DNA of 64,000 nt from Haemaphysalis longicornis (GCA_013339765.2 CM023448.1:194844409-194908408), one strand, 5' to 3'. Counted from the first letter of the stretch, positions 1 through 9,796 are shown. The notes: generated by a model from the letters alone, not told the origin. Made by a program: numbers and translations.

Positions 1-250
1 CCTAAATTCGAGCGGCGCCTGGCAACTTCCAAGGCCTGAGAGACGTTTTACATAGCGCCATGCGCCTGCGCAGATTCCATTTCTTGAGTCCCATCGCATG
101 CTGGAGCCCGTAGATCATTTGCCGCACTCGCACATTGATCCCATGGTTGGGTCGTTCTGGCGCATCGTGGTCAGGTCGACCTCGGAGAGCTTGTGTCCAT
201 GGCTTGCCTCAAAAAACATTCAGATTTCTTGGTATACGTGGACACAGGCC
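1..250. other. No feature recognised
   Basis: I see no gene, RNA or repeat that I can support here. The sequence is of mixed composition and ends in the left target-site copy of the SINE that follows. Confidence 0.4.
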
Positions 251-262
251 ACCCTGTAGAGC

Positions 263-448
263 CTTGATTGATTGATTGTACTATTTAACGCGCCGACGCA
301 ACGCAGGTGATGAGGCGCGCCGTAGTGGAGGGCTCCGGATTAATTTTGATCACCTGGGGATCTTTAACGTGCCCCGAAATCTCGTACACACGGGGTTTTT
401 TTCTTTTCGCCTTCATCAGAAAAGGAGCCGCCGCGGCCGGGAACCGAA
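263..448 (-). mobile_element. Ruka-type SINE, truncated at its tRNA-like head
   Basis: Reads in reverse: a GATT-repeat tail lies at the left, then the body shared with the copies at 9557-9796 and 60222-60454. The copy stops inside box B of the tRNA-like head, so it lacks box A and cannot be transcribed by RNA polymerase III from its own promoter. Short flanking duplications, ACCCTGTAGAGC at 251-262 and ACCTTGTAGAGC at 450-461, differ at one base and look like target-site duplications. The family is non-coding and is moved by LINE-encoded reverse transcriptase. Open frames across it are shadows. Confidence 0.85.
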
Positions 449-2238
449 CACCTTGTAGAGCGCTTGCACACCATACTTTCTTCTTACAAGCCATGGCCTA
501 GTCATGGAATTGGTTTCGCTGAACACGCAATTGTTTTCTCTTGTTCTCTCATATTTCAGAACTCCCACGGAAAGCAAGTTGCATTAAGAAATGTCTGGGC
601 GTTGTGAAGAAGCCTCAATAAGTCGAATATTAAAGCATCGAGGCGCCGTTGCAGGCGCTTAACAAGCCCTATGCCATCCAAACTAGCACACCTCGTCCAG
701 ACCCCGGTACCTTTACCTGCGTCAATATCGGAGCAGGTAGCAAGATGGCAGAACAACCAAGGCAGCCGATAACCAAGCAAAAGTGAACTAGAATATTTAA
801 CAGCGAAAAAAGCTGACACTTTAAATGGGAGACGCCGAAGCCCAAGAAAAAAAATAATCCCCGGAATTCCGCAAGGGACTCTGCTATCGAATCCTGGAGG
901 GAGAATAGTGTTGTACGTCTACAGCCTCCGCCTGCTACTCTACCTTCGTGGGTTCGAATCACAGCATATGCCGAGGTTTCTCTAGTAATTCAATTTATGT
1001 AGTACATACTATTACAGTATTCAAGACACCAAATCTCCTCACTTTTATTTTTAGAACAAGAGGCGTTTGCTGTAGAACGTCTTAGGACGTCCTACAGCAA
1101 AGGACGTGTGCGTAGGACGTGTGCGTAGGACGTCGCATTGGCGTTGGCCTGGTCACAGCGGCTAAGTGTGGCGTGGGCAGAGTATTGCGGTTTTGTGCTT
1201 TACCCAGCCACTTTTCGCCTGCCATTTGCAGGCCGTCGACAGATAATAAGCTCATAGTACAGTCAACGACAGCAAAATATGTTAACTTTGTTTGAACAGA
1301 ATTCCTCACTGCTTTTTTTTCCCCAAAGCTCTGATCGATAAAACGTTCCCAGAAGATCTCGTTTGAAAAGCCTTCACTCGGCTTGGCCTGCATTTCTTTG
1401 ATTTTTCCTCAACGTTCTATTTGATTGCGTCGGGAAGGGATAAATTGAGAATAGATGACATTGAATCTGGCCTACATTTTTGTGGCAACGGGGGAGGGGG
1501 CGGGCAGTCAACGAACCCGCGCTTTGAGGCTGCCCAGTTGTTCCACATCAGTCGCCGCGACTCCCGATCTCGACATTGAACTCCCCTGCCGCATTTCTTG
1601 TTCCATTGAAGGATGCTAAGATGGGCTAGCTGGTTCACCTTCATGACAAAAACACCGCACAGTTCGAAAGGATAAAAAAAGAGGCAACGGCGGCACAGCA
1701 CTGAACTGGCAACCAAACTTTCATTGCAAAGGAACATACATTAAAACAAGAACCCGAGCGGCCACGTGAGCACGTCATCCGGGAAAAAGTAAACGAGAAA
1801 CGGAAAGTTAAAATCTGCAAACAGTGTTCCCCGTGTGACTCTCTGCAGCCGACAAAGGATTAGGATATGCTGCCACACAAGAAGTAAAATTCCGTGTCTA
1901 GAAATAATATCACTGCAGCTCTCGTAAGCTCGGTGTATTTTCCTGGGACTCCCTAAGGGCACTTCAACGACCGAGACGCTTTGGTCAACGAGATGCCGCT
2001 CGGCCACTGTACTATAAAGGCAAAAAAATATGCGCGTTTGCCTCCGCCTTGTTCGCAGTAGGGATGCCAGGTACTTGCAGAGCAACCTGCCAAATTTTCG
2101 AGCCGCATAGCCCAAAAGTAGCCCACATTTCCAGATCAGAAATGTTCACACAATTCATTTCAAACGTTTATCCAGATGTCTGCTGCGAGTACTTCGTAAT
2201 ATTTACAGAATGAGTGCGAGTTAAGTAACAAAACATCC
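449..2238. other. Unannotated stretch with a hairpin and short direct repeats
   Basis: No protein family is recognised on either strand. A 124-codon minus frame at 1741-2115 starts from TTG and has no recognisable motif. The only structure I can support is the hairpin and 13-bp repeat cluster near 1069-1133. A box-B-like GGGTTCGAATC at about 950 has no matching box A and is not called as a SINE. Confidence 0.4.
1069..1133. repeat. Hairpin followed by 13-bp direct repeats
   Basis: GCTGTAGAACGTC (1069-1081) pairs with GACGTCCTACAGC (1086-1098) with one mismatch across a 4-base loop. Immediately after it the unit AGGACGTGTGCGT occurs twice (1101-1113 and 1114-1126) and then partially. All share the core GGACGT. 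The function is unknown; it may be a subterminal end of an old DNA transposon. Confidence 0.5.
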
Positions 2239-2517
2239 CTAGTTTGGAGAACAAACAGCTGTACTGTAGTGCATTGCGGTGAGGGGGAACAGCTCCAAAA
2301 ATATCTCGGATGGTGTGAAGTCCTTACAACACTTGCCTTTTCGTGTAACTCCAAGCTTTACATGCAGGAGGTTCTCCAATGTATCTTGGGACATCCTTTT
2401 CGGCAAGTCTGTTTTCGTTAGAGTTACCTGACTAAAACATCGTTCAACCACCGCATTTCGAATTGGAGGCGTGAGCGGTGAAATGGCTAGTTCCACAGCA
2501 GCGGAACCTTTCGGATA
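2239..2517 (-). pseudogene. hAT-superfamily transposase C-terminal fragment
   Basis: The minus frame is open from just after a stop at 2518-2520 to 2239, about 92 codons. It contains the run NAVVERCFSQVTLTKTDL and then MSQDTLENLLHVK and GKCCKDF. This order (a SNAxVERxFS-like segment, a basic segment, a leucine-rich helix, then a CCxDF-like tail) is characteristic of the C-terminal dimerisation region of hAT transposases and of the domesticated ZBED/SCAN-type genes derived from them. The DDE catalytic part and the BED zinc finger are absent, and no ATG or TIR was found. It is most likely a dead fragment of a hAT transposon. An exon of a domesticated hAT-derived host gene is a less likely alternative, because upstream coding sequence cannot be followed past the stop. 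Confidence 0.7.
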
Positions 2518-2687
2518 CTAGAGCTGTTTTAGGGGCAATGCCCCTTAGGGTCTCAGGCTGTCGTCGTCTCATTTCGTCCGCATCTCATGTCATTGTATTA
2601 TGATGTACTCACGCTACTAAAACACCAGGACAGTCGTCTTTAAACGCTTCGCGCTAGAACGCTTCGTGCTTCCGAGACACGAGACAC

Positions 2688-2997
2688 ACAGCAAGGCTGT
2701 ATACCTCTACCCCCAACGGTTTAATCTCCGTGGGCAAAAACGCCAAGGCGCCAAGAATGAACTTATACTTGGCACGCTTCGTCCCTTCCCAGGTCTCAGG
2801 TTAGTGGAGCTGGCCAGGGATTTTTCGCCACGCGGGACATTCTTCAAAAAAAAATCCCGGGGCCATCTCCACTAACGTCATATCTGGGGAGGGGCGAAGC
2901 ATGCAGTGTATGAGTTGATTCTTGGCGCGTTGGCGTTTTTGCCAACGGAGATAAAATCGTTGGGTGGTAGAAGTATACAGCTTTGCTGTATAAGTCT
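2688..2997. mobile_element. Foldback element with about 139-bp inverted arms
   Basis: The left arm (2688-2826) and right arm (about 2856-2997) are inverted copies with scattered mismatches, separated by about 30 bases containing an A-run. The outer ends begin ACAGCAA and the inner ends carry the CCATCTCCACTAAC boundary. Each arm holds one copy of the unit that is tandemly repeated at 31.4-31.9 kb. No transposase is present and no clear target-site duplication was found. It is probably a non-autonomous foldback element or MITE. Confidence 0.75.
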
Positions 2998-3044
2998 CTG
3001 TTCTCTATAGTGCGTGGAAGACATAGTGTGTGGAAGACATCCTG

Positions 3045-3845
3045 CCGTGGCATAAACGGACGCGGACCTCTATCCCGGAAGGCGGACCTCAGTAGCGACA
3101 GTTATTATAGGCGAAGAGCACCGCACCAGCGTATTACTGGACCGAGTCAACCCCCTACTCATCGAGGAAGCGACCGTTGCCTTGGCGATCACCCAAACTC
3201 ATGTTGAGACCGTAATTACCGTCTCTCACCAGGCTTTTCGCAACTTTTCCTGCGGCCGAATACACAAACCTTCACTTAAAATACTGCAATAGAAGCCATT
3301 AGCAAGACCGGTCAATATAATCTGGGCGCCTGCGCACATTGGAGCCTTAGGGAGCGAGATTGCCCAACTCACAGCTCGAGAATTGACCGGCCGAGCACCT
3401 GAAGACGAAGATTTGCGTCCGTTTCCTCTAGTCTCGTATCATGATATTACCACGCACTACCGGCTACAGAGACATACGTACGCCCCACCGCACAAACAAC
3501 TACCCAAGGGCCAGGATAGAATACTTCGTGCCATGAAAACTAATAATTTCCCCCACCCGAGCAGATACCACTACATAGCCACCACCCCGTACCCCCATCT
3601 GTGCCGCTTCTGTGGGGAATCCAGGACACTTTTCATATGGTAGGCGGCTCTGCACAAAGCCCACTTGACCCGCCCGATCCCTTCCACACTTATGAGCTAT
3701 GGGAGAGCGTCTTGGTCAGCTCTCTTCCCTCGACGTCCAGCGCAAGTTTGTGAAGAGGGCAGAAGACGTGGAATGAGGAGGCCACCCTAGAGACTCTTTA
3801 CTAGGAAACAATAAATGTGTTTAGTCTCTCTCTCTCTCTCTCTCT
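3045..3845 (+). pseudogene. 3' end of an I/R1-like LINE: RNase H and terminal zinc finger
   Basis: Plus-strand remnants of the C-terminal part of a LINE ORF2. At about 3090-3290 there is an RNase H-like stretch (EATVALAI, then NFSCGRI), and the usual catalytic Asp-Ser position reads TVSHQ, so the active site is lost. A later segment reads WAPAHIGALGSEIAQLTAREL, with the usual Asn-Glu of the RNase H motif changed. A degenerate CCHC region follows (CRFCGES). Stops and frameshifts break it throughout. The 3' UTR contains AATAAA at about 3810 and the element ends in a (TC)n tail at 3825-3845. The EN and RT regions are missing (5' truncation). This is a dead copy of an element that once reverse-transcribed its own mRNA. 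Confidence 0.75.
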
Positions 3846-3946
3846 AGCGCGAGACGTAAACGAGTGTCCCGGTGTTTTCTTAGTACGCGTGATGCACTAG
3901 CGCGAAACGTAAACGAGTTTCCCGGTGTTTTAGTACCGTGATTATA
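3845..3946. repeat. Two tandem copies of a unit of about 50 bp
   Basis: Two head-to-tail copies start CTAGCGCGAGACGTAAACG at 3845 and CTAGCGCGAAACGTAAACG at about 3898. Both continue into a shared TCCCGGTGTTTT segment. They lie just after the (TC)n tail of the preceding LINE. No coding content. Confidence 0.65.
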
Positions 3947-4339
3947 TGAGACGACGATTACGAATACGATGATTACGATGACGTCGACAGGAGACGCCAA
4001 CAGCCCCAGCCCCTAAGAGGCTTCACCCCTAAAATGGTGACGGAGTCGTCACGAAAGTCATCAAGCCTACAATGCAGCGCGTAATATTCTGACTCTATTG
4101 CAGAAGTATTCGACGCCGTAATGAACTTCCCGAAAGCCTTGAACAAACAAGGGGAATGTTGCAATGCAAGAGGTGAAGGTCGCCTAACGGTTTTAGATCA
4201 AAGGAGGGTGCTTCAAAATTCTTTTCCCACATGCGATCATAAATGAACGGCCCTGCTCAAGAATGATGGTTTTCTCCGCGTTAGGGAAACACTTTTTCAA
4301 GGCGTCCCCCTTTACGCTGTCCACGAGCAGGGCACGTTT
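3947..4339. other. Unannotated stretch between LINE fragments
   Basis: A short GAT/GAC-rich tract (about 3950-3985) resembles the tails of RTE elements seen elsewhere in the window. A 63-codon minus frame here has no recognisable motif. Nothing else can be supported. Confidence 0.35.
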
Positions 4340-4530
4340 GGTATACCACATGGTTTAGCCGACAAATTGAGTGTGGTATATGTCGCCTGCGCCTCAAAGT
4401 AGCCTATACCAAAAAATTAATTGCAGGATCAGACCGGTGACATCACCTCTCTGTCTCCTTTGCGGTGTACGAGAGGTCCCTGAACGCGTGTTTCGTGTTT
4501 GTCCACGCTTCTACTCAGTGCGAATGGCGG

Positions 4531-4533
<3 letters not shown>
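4340..4533 (+). pseudogene. LINE ORF2 C-terminal zinc-finger fragment
   Basis: The plus frame encodes a short piece of the C-terminal region of an I-type ORF2: RLRLKVAYTKK in one frame and, after a frame change, PLCLLCGVREV and then VFRVCPRFYS. The Cys-x2-Cys part of the finger is kept, but the expected histidine is replaced by Arg. It is cut off at the right by the (GA)n tail of the opposite-strand LINE, which appears to have inserted next to or into it. A dead fragment. Confidence 0.6.
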
Positions 4534-4568
<35 letters not shown>

Positions 4569-4726
4569 AACGTTTATTTGAAATGAAAGGTCTTGATTGA
4601 ACTAGGGTAGGTTCCCTCCTTCCAGGGCCCCTGTTTCCTCTGCCCCAGTCTTGGCCCTAAAGATCAGGTACTTCTGAACCCCAGGGTCAGAGCTGGTCAG
4701 TGCTGGCCAGATCTGCCTCCCATAGC

Positions 4727-5660
4727 TCATATAACTTGGTGTCGGTGTTTACTGAGGGCATATAGTACAACCCCAGGATGCATGGAAAAGGGTGGATATT
4801 TCACCGCACTTATTACATGCGTTTGAGAATTTCTCGGGGAACATCTTCGATAGCCTGAGGATGTTGGGATAGGATGTTCGTCGGTAATTGTCTCAGAGAC
4901 TGATGCTCTGCAACTGTTAAGATCTGGTGGAGGAAAGAGAGCTCTGGCTTTTCTTTGAATGTTGAGTCGCTCACCGAAGGTATTGGGGAGAGGGGTGAGT
5001 AAGATAGGACTACTGGCTAAGCGGTTAGTAAGTTCTCGCGCAGCTTGGTCTGCTCTCTCATTACCCTCAAGCTCCTCATGTCCCGGTGTCCAAATGATAT
5101 TTTGGAACTTAGTGATATTTGGAGGTAAAATGTTTGTGAGGCTTTTGTGGAGTCGGCCATTTATAATGTTTTGTACAGCTTTCTTAGAGTCCGTAACTAC
5201 TTGGAGGATTTTTCCTTGGAATTCTCCATACCTTACGGCCAATAGAAGGGCGCCAGTTTCGGCCTCCTCTGTGCTGGTGTTCGTTAATATGAGGCAGTCC
5301 CTGATTACTCCTTCTTGGTCGACGATGACTAAGGAAGCATTGGTCTTGTCGTAAAAGGCAGCGTCTGTATATACAACGTTTGGGTTTTTTTTTCAAAATT
5401 CTGCGTAGGAACTTGACCCTGGCTTTCCTTCTGTCTTCATGCAAAAGGGGGTCCATGTTATTTGGAATAGGGAGCGCTTTCAATTTTTCTCTGGCGGAGT
5501 TGCTGAGGTCTTCTTTGTCGAGAATTGATTGTACATCTAACCTGGAGCCTACTCTTTGCAGAATGGCCCTGCCAGTTCTCGTCTTTTGCAGCCTTTCCTT
5601 TTGTGAAACAAGGGTAGCTTCACAAATTTCTTCAATAGTGTTAGACAGGCCAAGATTCAT
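4727..5660 (-). pseudogene. LINE RNase H domain and preceding linker, broken
   Basis: The right part (5184-5660) is the region between RT and RNase H, rich in Arg/Lys, ending near the expected start of RNase H. The left part (4727-5242) covers RNase H: VVTDSKKAVQNII has the catalytic Asp in T-D-S, and IIWTPGHEELEGNERADQAAREL has the Gly-His and Asn-Glu-x-Ala-Asp motif. The two overlap in different frames, so at least one frameshift lies near 5200. RNase H of such elements degrades the RNA template during integration. After the RNase H the frame runs into sequence with no clear zinc finger. Confidence 0.8.
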
Positions 5661-5890
5661 GAGTTATTCATTTGCCGTGTAGTTGGGAAGACCGAGAGCC
5701 GCTTTGTATGCAGTACGCAATATTATGTTGGCCTATCCCTTTTCCTGCCTGTTTAGAGAGTCAAAAGCAGACTGTAAGCAACTCTGCTTACAACTAATGC
5801 CTGCAGATACGCAAGGTTTCTTCTTCCTTCAGCCCTGCCCTCTTTTTGGTTATCCTCCTAACTATCTTTGCAATTTGCAGCGTTGATTTT

Positions 5891-6574
5891 TTAAATTTTG
5901 CAATTGTAAAGTTTGCTCTGCCATTGCTTTGAACAATCATCCCAAGGAAGCTTGATTTTTATCTCCCCTGGGCTCCTATATCTGACGTCGTGGATTCTGA
6001 TGACTTCACATTTTTCTGGTGCGCACTCTAGGCCGTTATCCCTTGCCAGCTTTTCCACCCAGTTCATGGCTTCTTGGAGTGCCTGTTCCTTTTGAGCCAG
6101 GGAGCCTTTAGTGGCCCAGATGGTTATGTCATCGGCGTACAAAATGGAACCTATGTCGGGGATGTCTTGGAGTTTCTTTGCTATGTTAATCATTGTAATA
6201 TTGAAAAGCAAGAGGGAGATAATAGACCCCTGTGGCGTTCCTTTGTTTGGCGTTTTGAAGGCGTCAGAGCGAGCGTCTCCAATCCCAATGGATGCTGTGC
6301 GGTCTGATAAGAAGGCTTTGACGTAGTTGTATGTCCTCACTCCGCAGTGCACTTCGTTAAGTGCTTGCAGAATGGCCCTGTGGGACACATGATCAAAGGA
6401 TCCCTTTCAGTCTAAGGCCAAGATAAGGTGCTCGCCTCCGCTTGGGATGTTCTGTAGCACTTCTTCTTTGAGGATTAGAAATGCATCCTGCGCGTAGATG
6501 CTCTTTCTGAAGCCCAACATGGTGTGTGATACAAGGTTGTTTTCCTCGATGAAGTTTGCCAGTCTGTTCATAAC
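5891..6574 (-). pseudogene. LINE reverse transcriptase core (YADD)
   Basis: Reading leftwards, this holds RT blocks from the ERVVMNRLANF helix and MLGFRKSIYAQDAF, through TPQGSIISLLLFN, to the catalytic ILYADDITIWA, then CAPEKCEVI of the thumb region. A frame change lies near 6390-6407, so two frames are needed. The YADD box is intact, but the frame is closed on the 5' side by the SINE insertion and on the 3' side by a stop. Target-primed reverse transcription would be its role in a living copy. Confidence 0.85.
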
Positions 6575-6587
6575 AACTCTTTCGAAT

Positions 6588-7105
6588 GAAGGAAAGTTTG
6601 ACATCCACCTAAATGCAGCCATACGGCTACAAAGGAAAACTATACAGCTTTCTCAGCTTTCTGCCGGGTTCGAATCCTGGACCAGGACGAATTTTTCTTC
6701 AACTGAGGAGTTTCCGAGAAAGCTGTATAGCTTTCCTTTGTAGCCGTATGGCTGAATTTAGGTGGATGTCAAACTTTCCTTCACAGAAACTTACTCCACC
6801 TTGGGGATTTCCCCTAAATCTGGTCGATTAACACCTGTCCTTCACTTCGAGTTGTTGATCAATTCGCTTTCGCGCTACTAACGACTAGCCTCCTGGTCAG
6901 CTCAGTTGGTAGAGCGACTGCTCCGGTTAAGTAGTGGTCCCGGGTTCGAATCCTGGACCAGGACGAATTTTTCTTCAACTGCGAAGTTTCTGAGAAAGCT
7001 GTATAGCTTTCCTTTGTAGCCGTATGGCTGCATTTAGGTGGATGTCAAACTTTCCTTCACAGAAACTTACTCCACCTTGGGGATTTCCCCTAAATCTGGT
7101 CGATT
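6588..7105 (+). mobile_element. Compound SINE insertion with inverted and direct copies
   Basis: This 518-bp block splits the RT frame of the minus-strand LINE. It is flanked by a perfect 13-bp duplication, AACTCTTTCGAAT, at 6575-6587 and 7106-7118. Inside are an inverted partial copy (about 6588-6658), a direct copy that keeps box B and the tail (about 6660-6833), a spacer, and a complete copy with tRNA head and body (6891-7105). The tails end in CTGGTCGATTAA. The structure suggests a dimer with a 5' inversion, or two nested events. The SINE family differs from the Ruka type: its head folds as a tRNA and its body contains a CTTTGTAGCCGTATGG segment. Confidence 0.85.
6891..6963 (+). ncRNA. 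tRNA-like head of the SINE
   Basis: This 73-nt segment folds as a tRNA. TCCTGGT and ACCAGGA form a perfect 7-bp acceptor stem, GCTC/GAGC form the D stem, ACTGC/GTAGT form an anticodon stem with one G-T pair, and CCGGG/CCTGG close a TTCGAAT loop. The anticodon loop has 9 bases by my fold, two more than a functional tRNA. Boxes A and B for RNA polymerase III are therefore present. It is a SINE head, not a tRNA gene, because the same body sequence follows in the other copies. Confidence 0.7.
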
Positions 7106-7118
7106 AACTCTTTCGAAT

Positions 7119-7640
7119 ATTTTCCCCACACATGATGTCAAAGATATGGGTTTCAGTGTGTCGATTCCTGGCTTTTTTCCTCGTTTCGGTATTGTTATGA
7201 CATCTGAGTGCTTCCAATCGGGAGGGACTTCGCCCTTGATCCACATATTATTGTTAATATGTTCTGTAAGTTCTTCTACTTGTCTGTCACCGAGGTTCCT
7301 GATCATCGCATTTGGGATACCATCGGATTCTGTGGCGCTGTTCTTTTTGGCAGCCATAATGGCGCTGTAAACCTCCTCCTTGGTGATGTCTTGGTCCAGA
7401 AGTTGGTTTGGTTTTCCCCTGTACACTTCATTGTAGGGCTCTGGGATCTGTTTGCCTTTGAGTTTGTCCTTTATTGCTTCAATGAGGTCCTCGTTGTTAC
7501 CTTCAAATGTATGGGTTATCATTTTGAGCATGTGGTTGCTTTCCATCCTCGTTGCAAGGGTGTCTAGCATGCTTCTTAGGATCGGCCATGTTTTTGAGGT
7601 GCTCACCGTTCCTTGCAGCGATACACAAAAATAGTTCCAA
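7119..7640 (-). pseudogene. LINE RT N-terminal region, 5'-truncated
   Basis: The minus frame from about 7606 to the SINE junction encodes the region between the endonuclease and the RT core (KKNSATESDGIPN, VPPDWKHSDVITIPK, LKPISLTSCVGKIFERV). It resumes after the SINE with FERVVMNRL, so the uninterrupted element was read through at this point. The visible start is a GTG-type codon created by the frame, not a real start. Upstream sequence (ORF1 and EN) is absent, as expected for incomplete reverse transcription. Confidence 0.85.
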
Positions 7641-8690
7641 TTTTGTCTTGCTAAGACCTTCCTTCATTGGTTATAATATTAAAAGCTGCAATTATCCGTA
7701 TGACTTGGGGCTCATTCTGCTTGGAACCCCCTGCAATTACTCTAAAGATAATGAAACAACCCCACTTTCAGCAATGCTGAGCAATATGTGACTACTCATT
7801 ACCCTGTAAGGGACGTTTATGCTCTATGAGTTGAATGCTTAGCATCTGCCATGTTGATTAATATAAATAAATTTTTCCTCACAAAATTTATCAAACGCAC
7901 TACACCAATATTACAGGGTACCGATCATGACACATGTTTAACACTGTAGCGTCCACCAGTAGATGTTCCGGCCAGCTTTTTGTGTGCAGGGCTACATATT
8001 GGTTTGGCACCGAGAACAACACTTCACCCCATAGCGTCCAGCTACGTTCTGTAGTTTATACGACATTCTATGTACATAATAAATGATATAAAAGTTTTTA
8101 TTGCTTGACTAAGCTTGTCTAACCTATGCTGAAATGGAGCCATACTTTACCCACTTTTGCATTTTCCCAACGGCAAGACGAAGAACATGCTTCTCCCTAC
8201 CGGTCACCCCCAGTCTTTGTTATTGCAAAACAAAACTGTTTGCATACCGACGAACACTTACTTGACTTTTCAAAAACTGAGCGTATGAAAGAAACGGCTA
8301 GGCCAGTCTCCACAATATTCGTGTGCCCAGAATGAAAATTCAGCCCGTCTTCCTTGCACTGAGGCTTTACTCCTAACGAAGGTGTCTTTTCTGAAAAAAT
8401 AACAACAGATCCAGGAACTGAATCGACTATGCTCCCCTTCATAAAGTCAGTAAATCATGCCAGTGTTCAGATGCGCGCGATGGGGAAGTACCTGAAGTTT
8501 GCTCGCTGGGCATAGCGGTGGGTTTATTTAACATAACATCCAGCTGCACGGGCTCAAGAAAAGCGGGAAAGAAGGGCCAAGCTTGTACCTATCAGTGAAA
8601 AGAATAGAGAGTTTTAGTTGACCATTTCTGACGGTCAAAAAAACTCTTTCTCTGACGATGATAATGAATGGTCGTGGGTGAGGTGAAAGG
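7641..8690. other. Unannotated AT-rich stretch
   Basis: No gene family or repeat is recognised on either strand. Frames are at most about 80 codons and carry no motif. Confidence 0.4.
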
Positions 8691-8696
8691 AAAACA

Positions 8697-9533
8697 TTAA
8701 CTACCCCTATGTTTAACGGCAACGATGAGAAAACGCGAAGCTTTAGTCGTTGAGTATATAGTTCGATCATTGAGTTTATTCACGACGATGGTTGAATGCG
8801 ACACTTTCTCGTGATGGATTCTTTGGTTGGCCAATCCCAACCACAATGAGGCGTACCTCCAGAGTAACACATACTAGCAGTGTGGGATTTGCTACCGTAA
8901 CGGGCAGACCGCGTGTGGTTCGTTCACAGGAGGAGCAGGCTGCCTTTCAGCAAGGTCAGTGCGAGCGGGGACGCGAGTGCACCCGTGCTCGTCTGGAGGT
9001 TCCGCAGTATCGTCTCACTGAAACGATAGAGGCCAAGAGACGTCGAGAAAATCCTGAGGTATGCAAGCGGGATAACAAGCATCGGCGTATAGAGAAGCAA
9101 CGGTGAGCCACTGGATAATGTGACGCCCCGTACCAGCTCGAATACAGCGTCGTCATCGTCGTCATCATCATCATCGTCGACGAACCGGGACGCGAGGAGA
9201 CCTTTGCAGGAGCCACAAGTCGGTTCAAGCGCACGTTTCTCAAAAAAGACTTCGAAACACCATGCCAAGTCAGCGTTAGACTGTGGTACATCAAACAAGT
9301 GTCAAGACTGCCATACTTAAGGAACGCGTTTTCATTCTCTCACCTTACTTCAAACAAACGAACTACCCCTCTGTCCAACAACAACGATGGGAAAATGCGA
9401 AGCTTTAGTGCGTCTACCCGCGTCGAACCCGCCTAACCAGCGCTAAATCCGAGCCAAGCAAACGATCAAACTACACGACTAAAGCCCAGCGTTTTCCCAA
9501 TGTTGTCGTTAGACAGAGGAGCAGTTGATTTTT
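8697..9533. repeat. Region bounded by repeated ends around a degraded coding core
   Basis: A segment of about 50 bp (core GAAGCTTTAG, preceded by ACTACCCCT) occurs three times: direct at about 8697-8748, direct at about 9359-9408, and inverted at about 9475-9533. The outer copies are in opposite orientation and could be the termini of one element of about 840 bp. No target-site duplication was found. The core holds a basic coding remnant (8846-9106 and its continuation to about 9400). A degraded transposon is the best explanation; its class is unresolved. Confidence 0.45.
8846..9106 (+). pseudogene. Basic, STPR-like coding remnant, possibly from a Helitron-type gene
   Basis: From ATG at 8846 this 86-residue frame reads GRPRVVRSQEEQAAF and then a highly basic stretch with ETIEAKRRRENPEV and KRDNKHRRIEKQR. 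The RRRENPE spacing resembles STPR-type repeats that often start large arthropod proteins associated with Helitron helicases. About 100 bp downstream, in another frame, a segment of the form FLKKDF then RLWY resembles a region that follows such repeats. A (TCG/TCA)n tract at 9146-9180 separates the two. I did not find a Rep or helicase domain. The assignment is inference from resemblance only. Confidence 0.35.
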
Positions 9534-9556
9534 TCTTACTCCCCCGTATTGTTGGT

Positions 9557-9796
9557 TGATTATTATAGGGTTTAACGCGCCGACGCAACGAAGGCGATGA
9601 GGCGCGCCGTAGTACAGGGCTCAGGATTAATTTTGGCCACCACCTGGGAATCTTTAACGTGCGCCGAAATCTCGTACACACGGGCGTTTTTGCTTTTCGC
9701 CTCCATCAGAAAAGCGGCCGCCGCGGCCGGGAATCGAACCCGCGACCTCGTGCTCAGCAGTGCAACGCCTTAGACATTGAGCCACCGCGGCGGGTT
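9557..9796 (-). mobile_element. Ruka-type SINE, full length
   Basis: Complete copy in reverse: short tail at the left, body, and a tRNA-like head ending at the right with CCGCCGCGGTGGCTCA (reverse complement). The perfect 13-bp flanks CCGTATTGTTGGT at 9544-9556 and 9797-9809 are target-site duplications, so the boundaries are firm. Box B (GGTTCGATTCCC) and box A are both recognisable. Non-coding and LINE-dependent. Compared with 60222-60454 it has a shorter tail. Confidence 0.92.

Larger units (their letters stand above)
4534..7640 (-). mobile_element. 5'-truncated I/R1-like LINE, interrupted by a SINE
   Basis: The element reads leftwards from about 7640 to its (TC)n tail, seen on the plus strand as (GA)n at 4534-4565. 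Just before the tail an AATAAA-like signal is visible (ATTTATT motif on plus near 4572). Order on the minus strand: RT N-terminal part, a SINE insertion at 6588-7105, RT core with YADD, a linker, RNase H, then a C-terminal region. The endonuclease and ORF1 are missing. Protein order and motifs match the LINE at 50947-56250, so the two belong to related families. Multiple stops make it inactive. Confidence 0.85.

Noticed and set aside
940..965. Box-B-like GGGTTCGAATC
   Set aside because: No box A at the expected distance upstream.
9146..9180. Poly-Asp/Ser/Met frames on both strands
   Set aside because: Made by a short TCG/TCA repeat.
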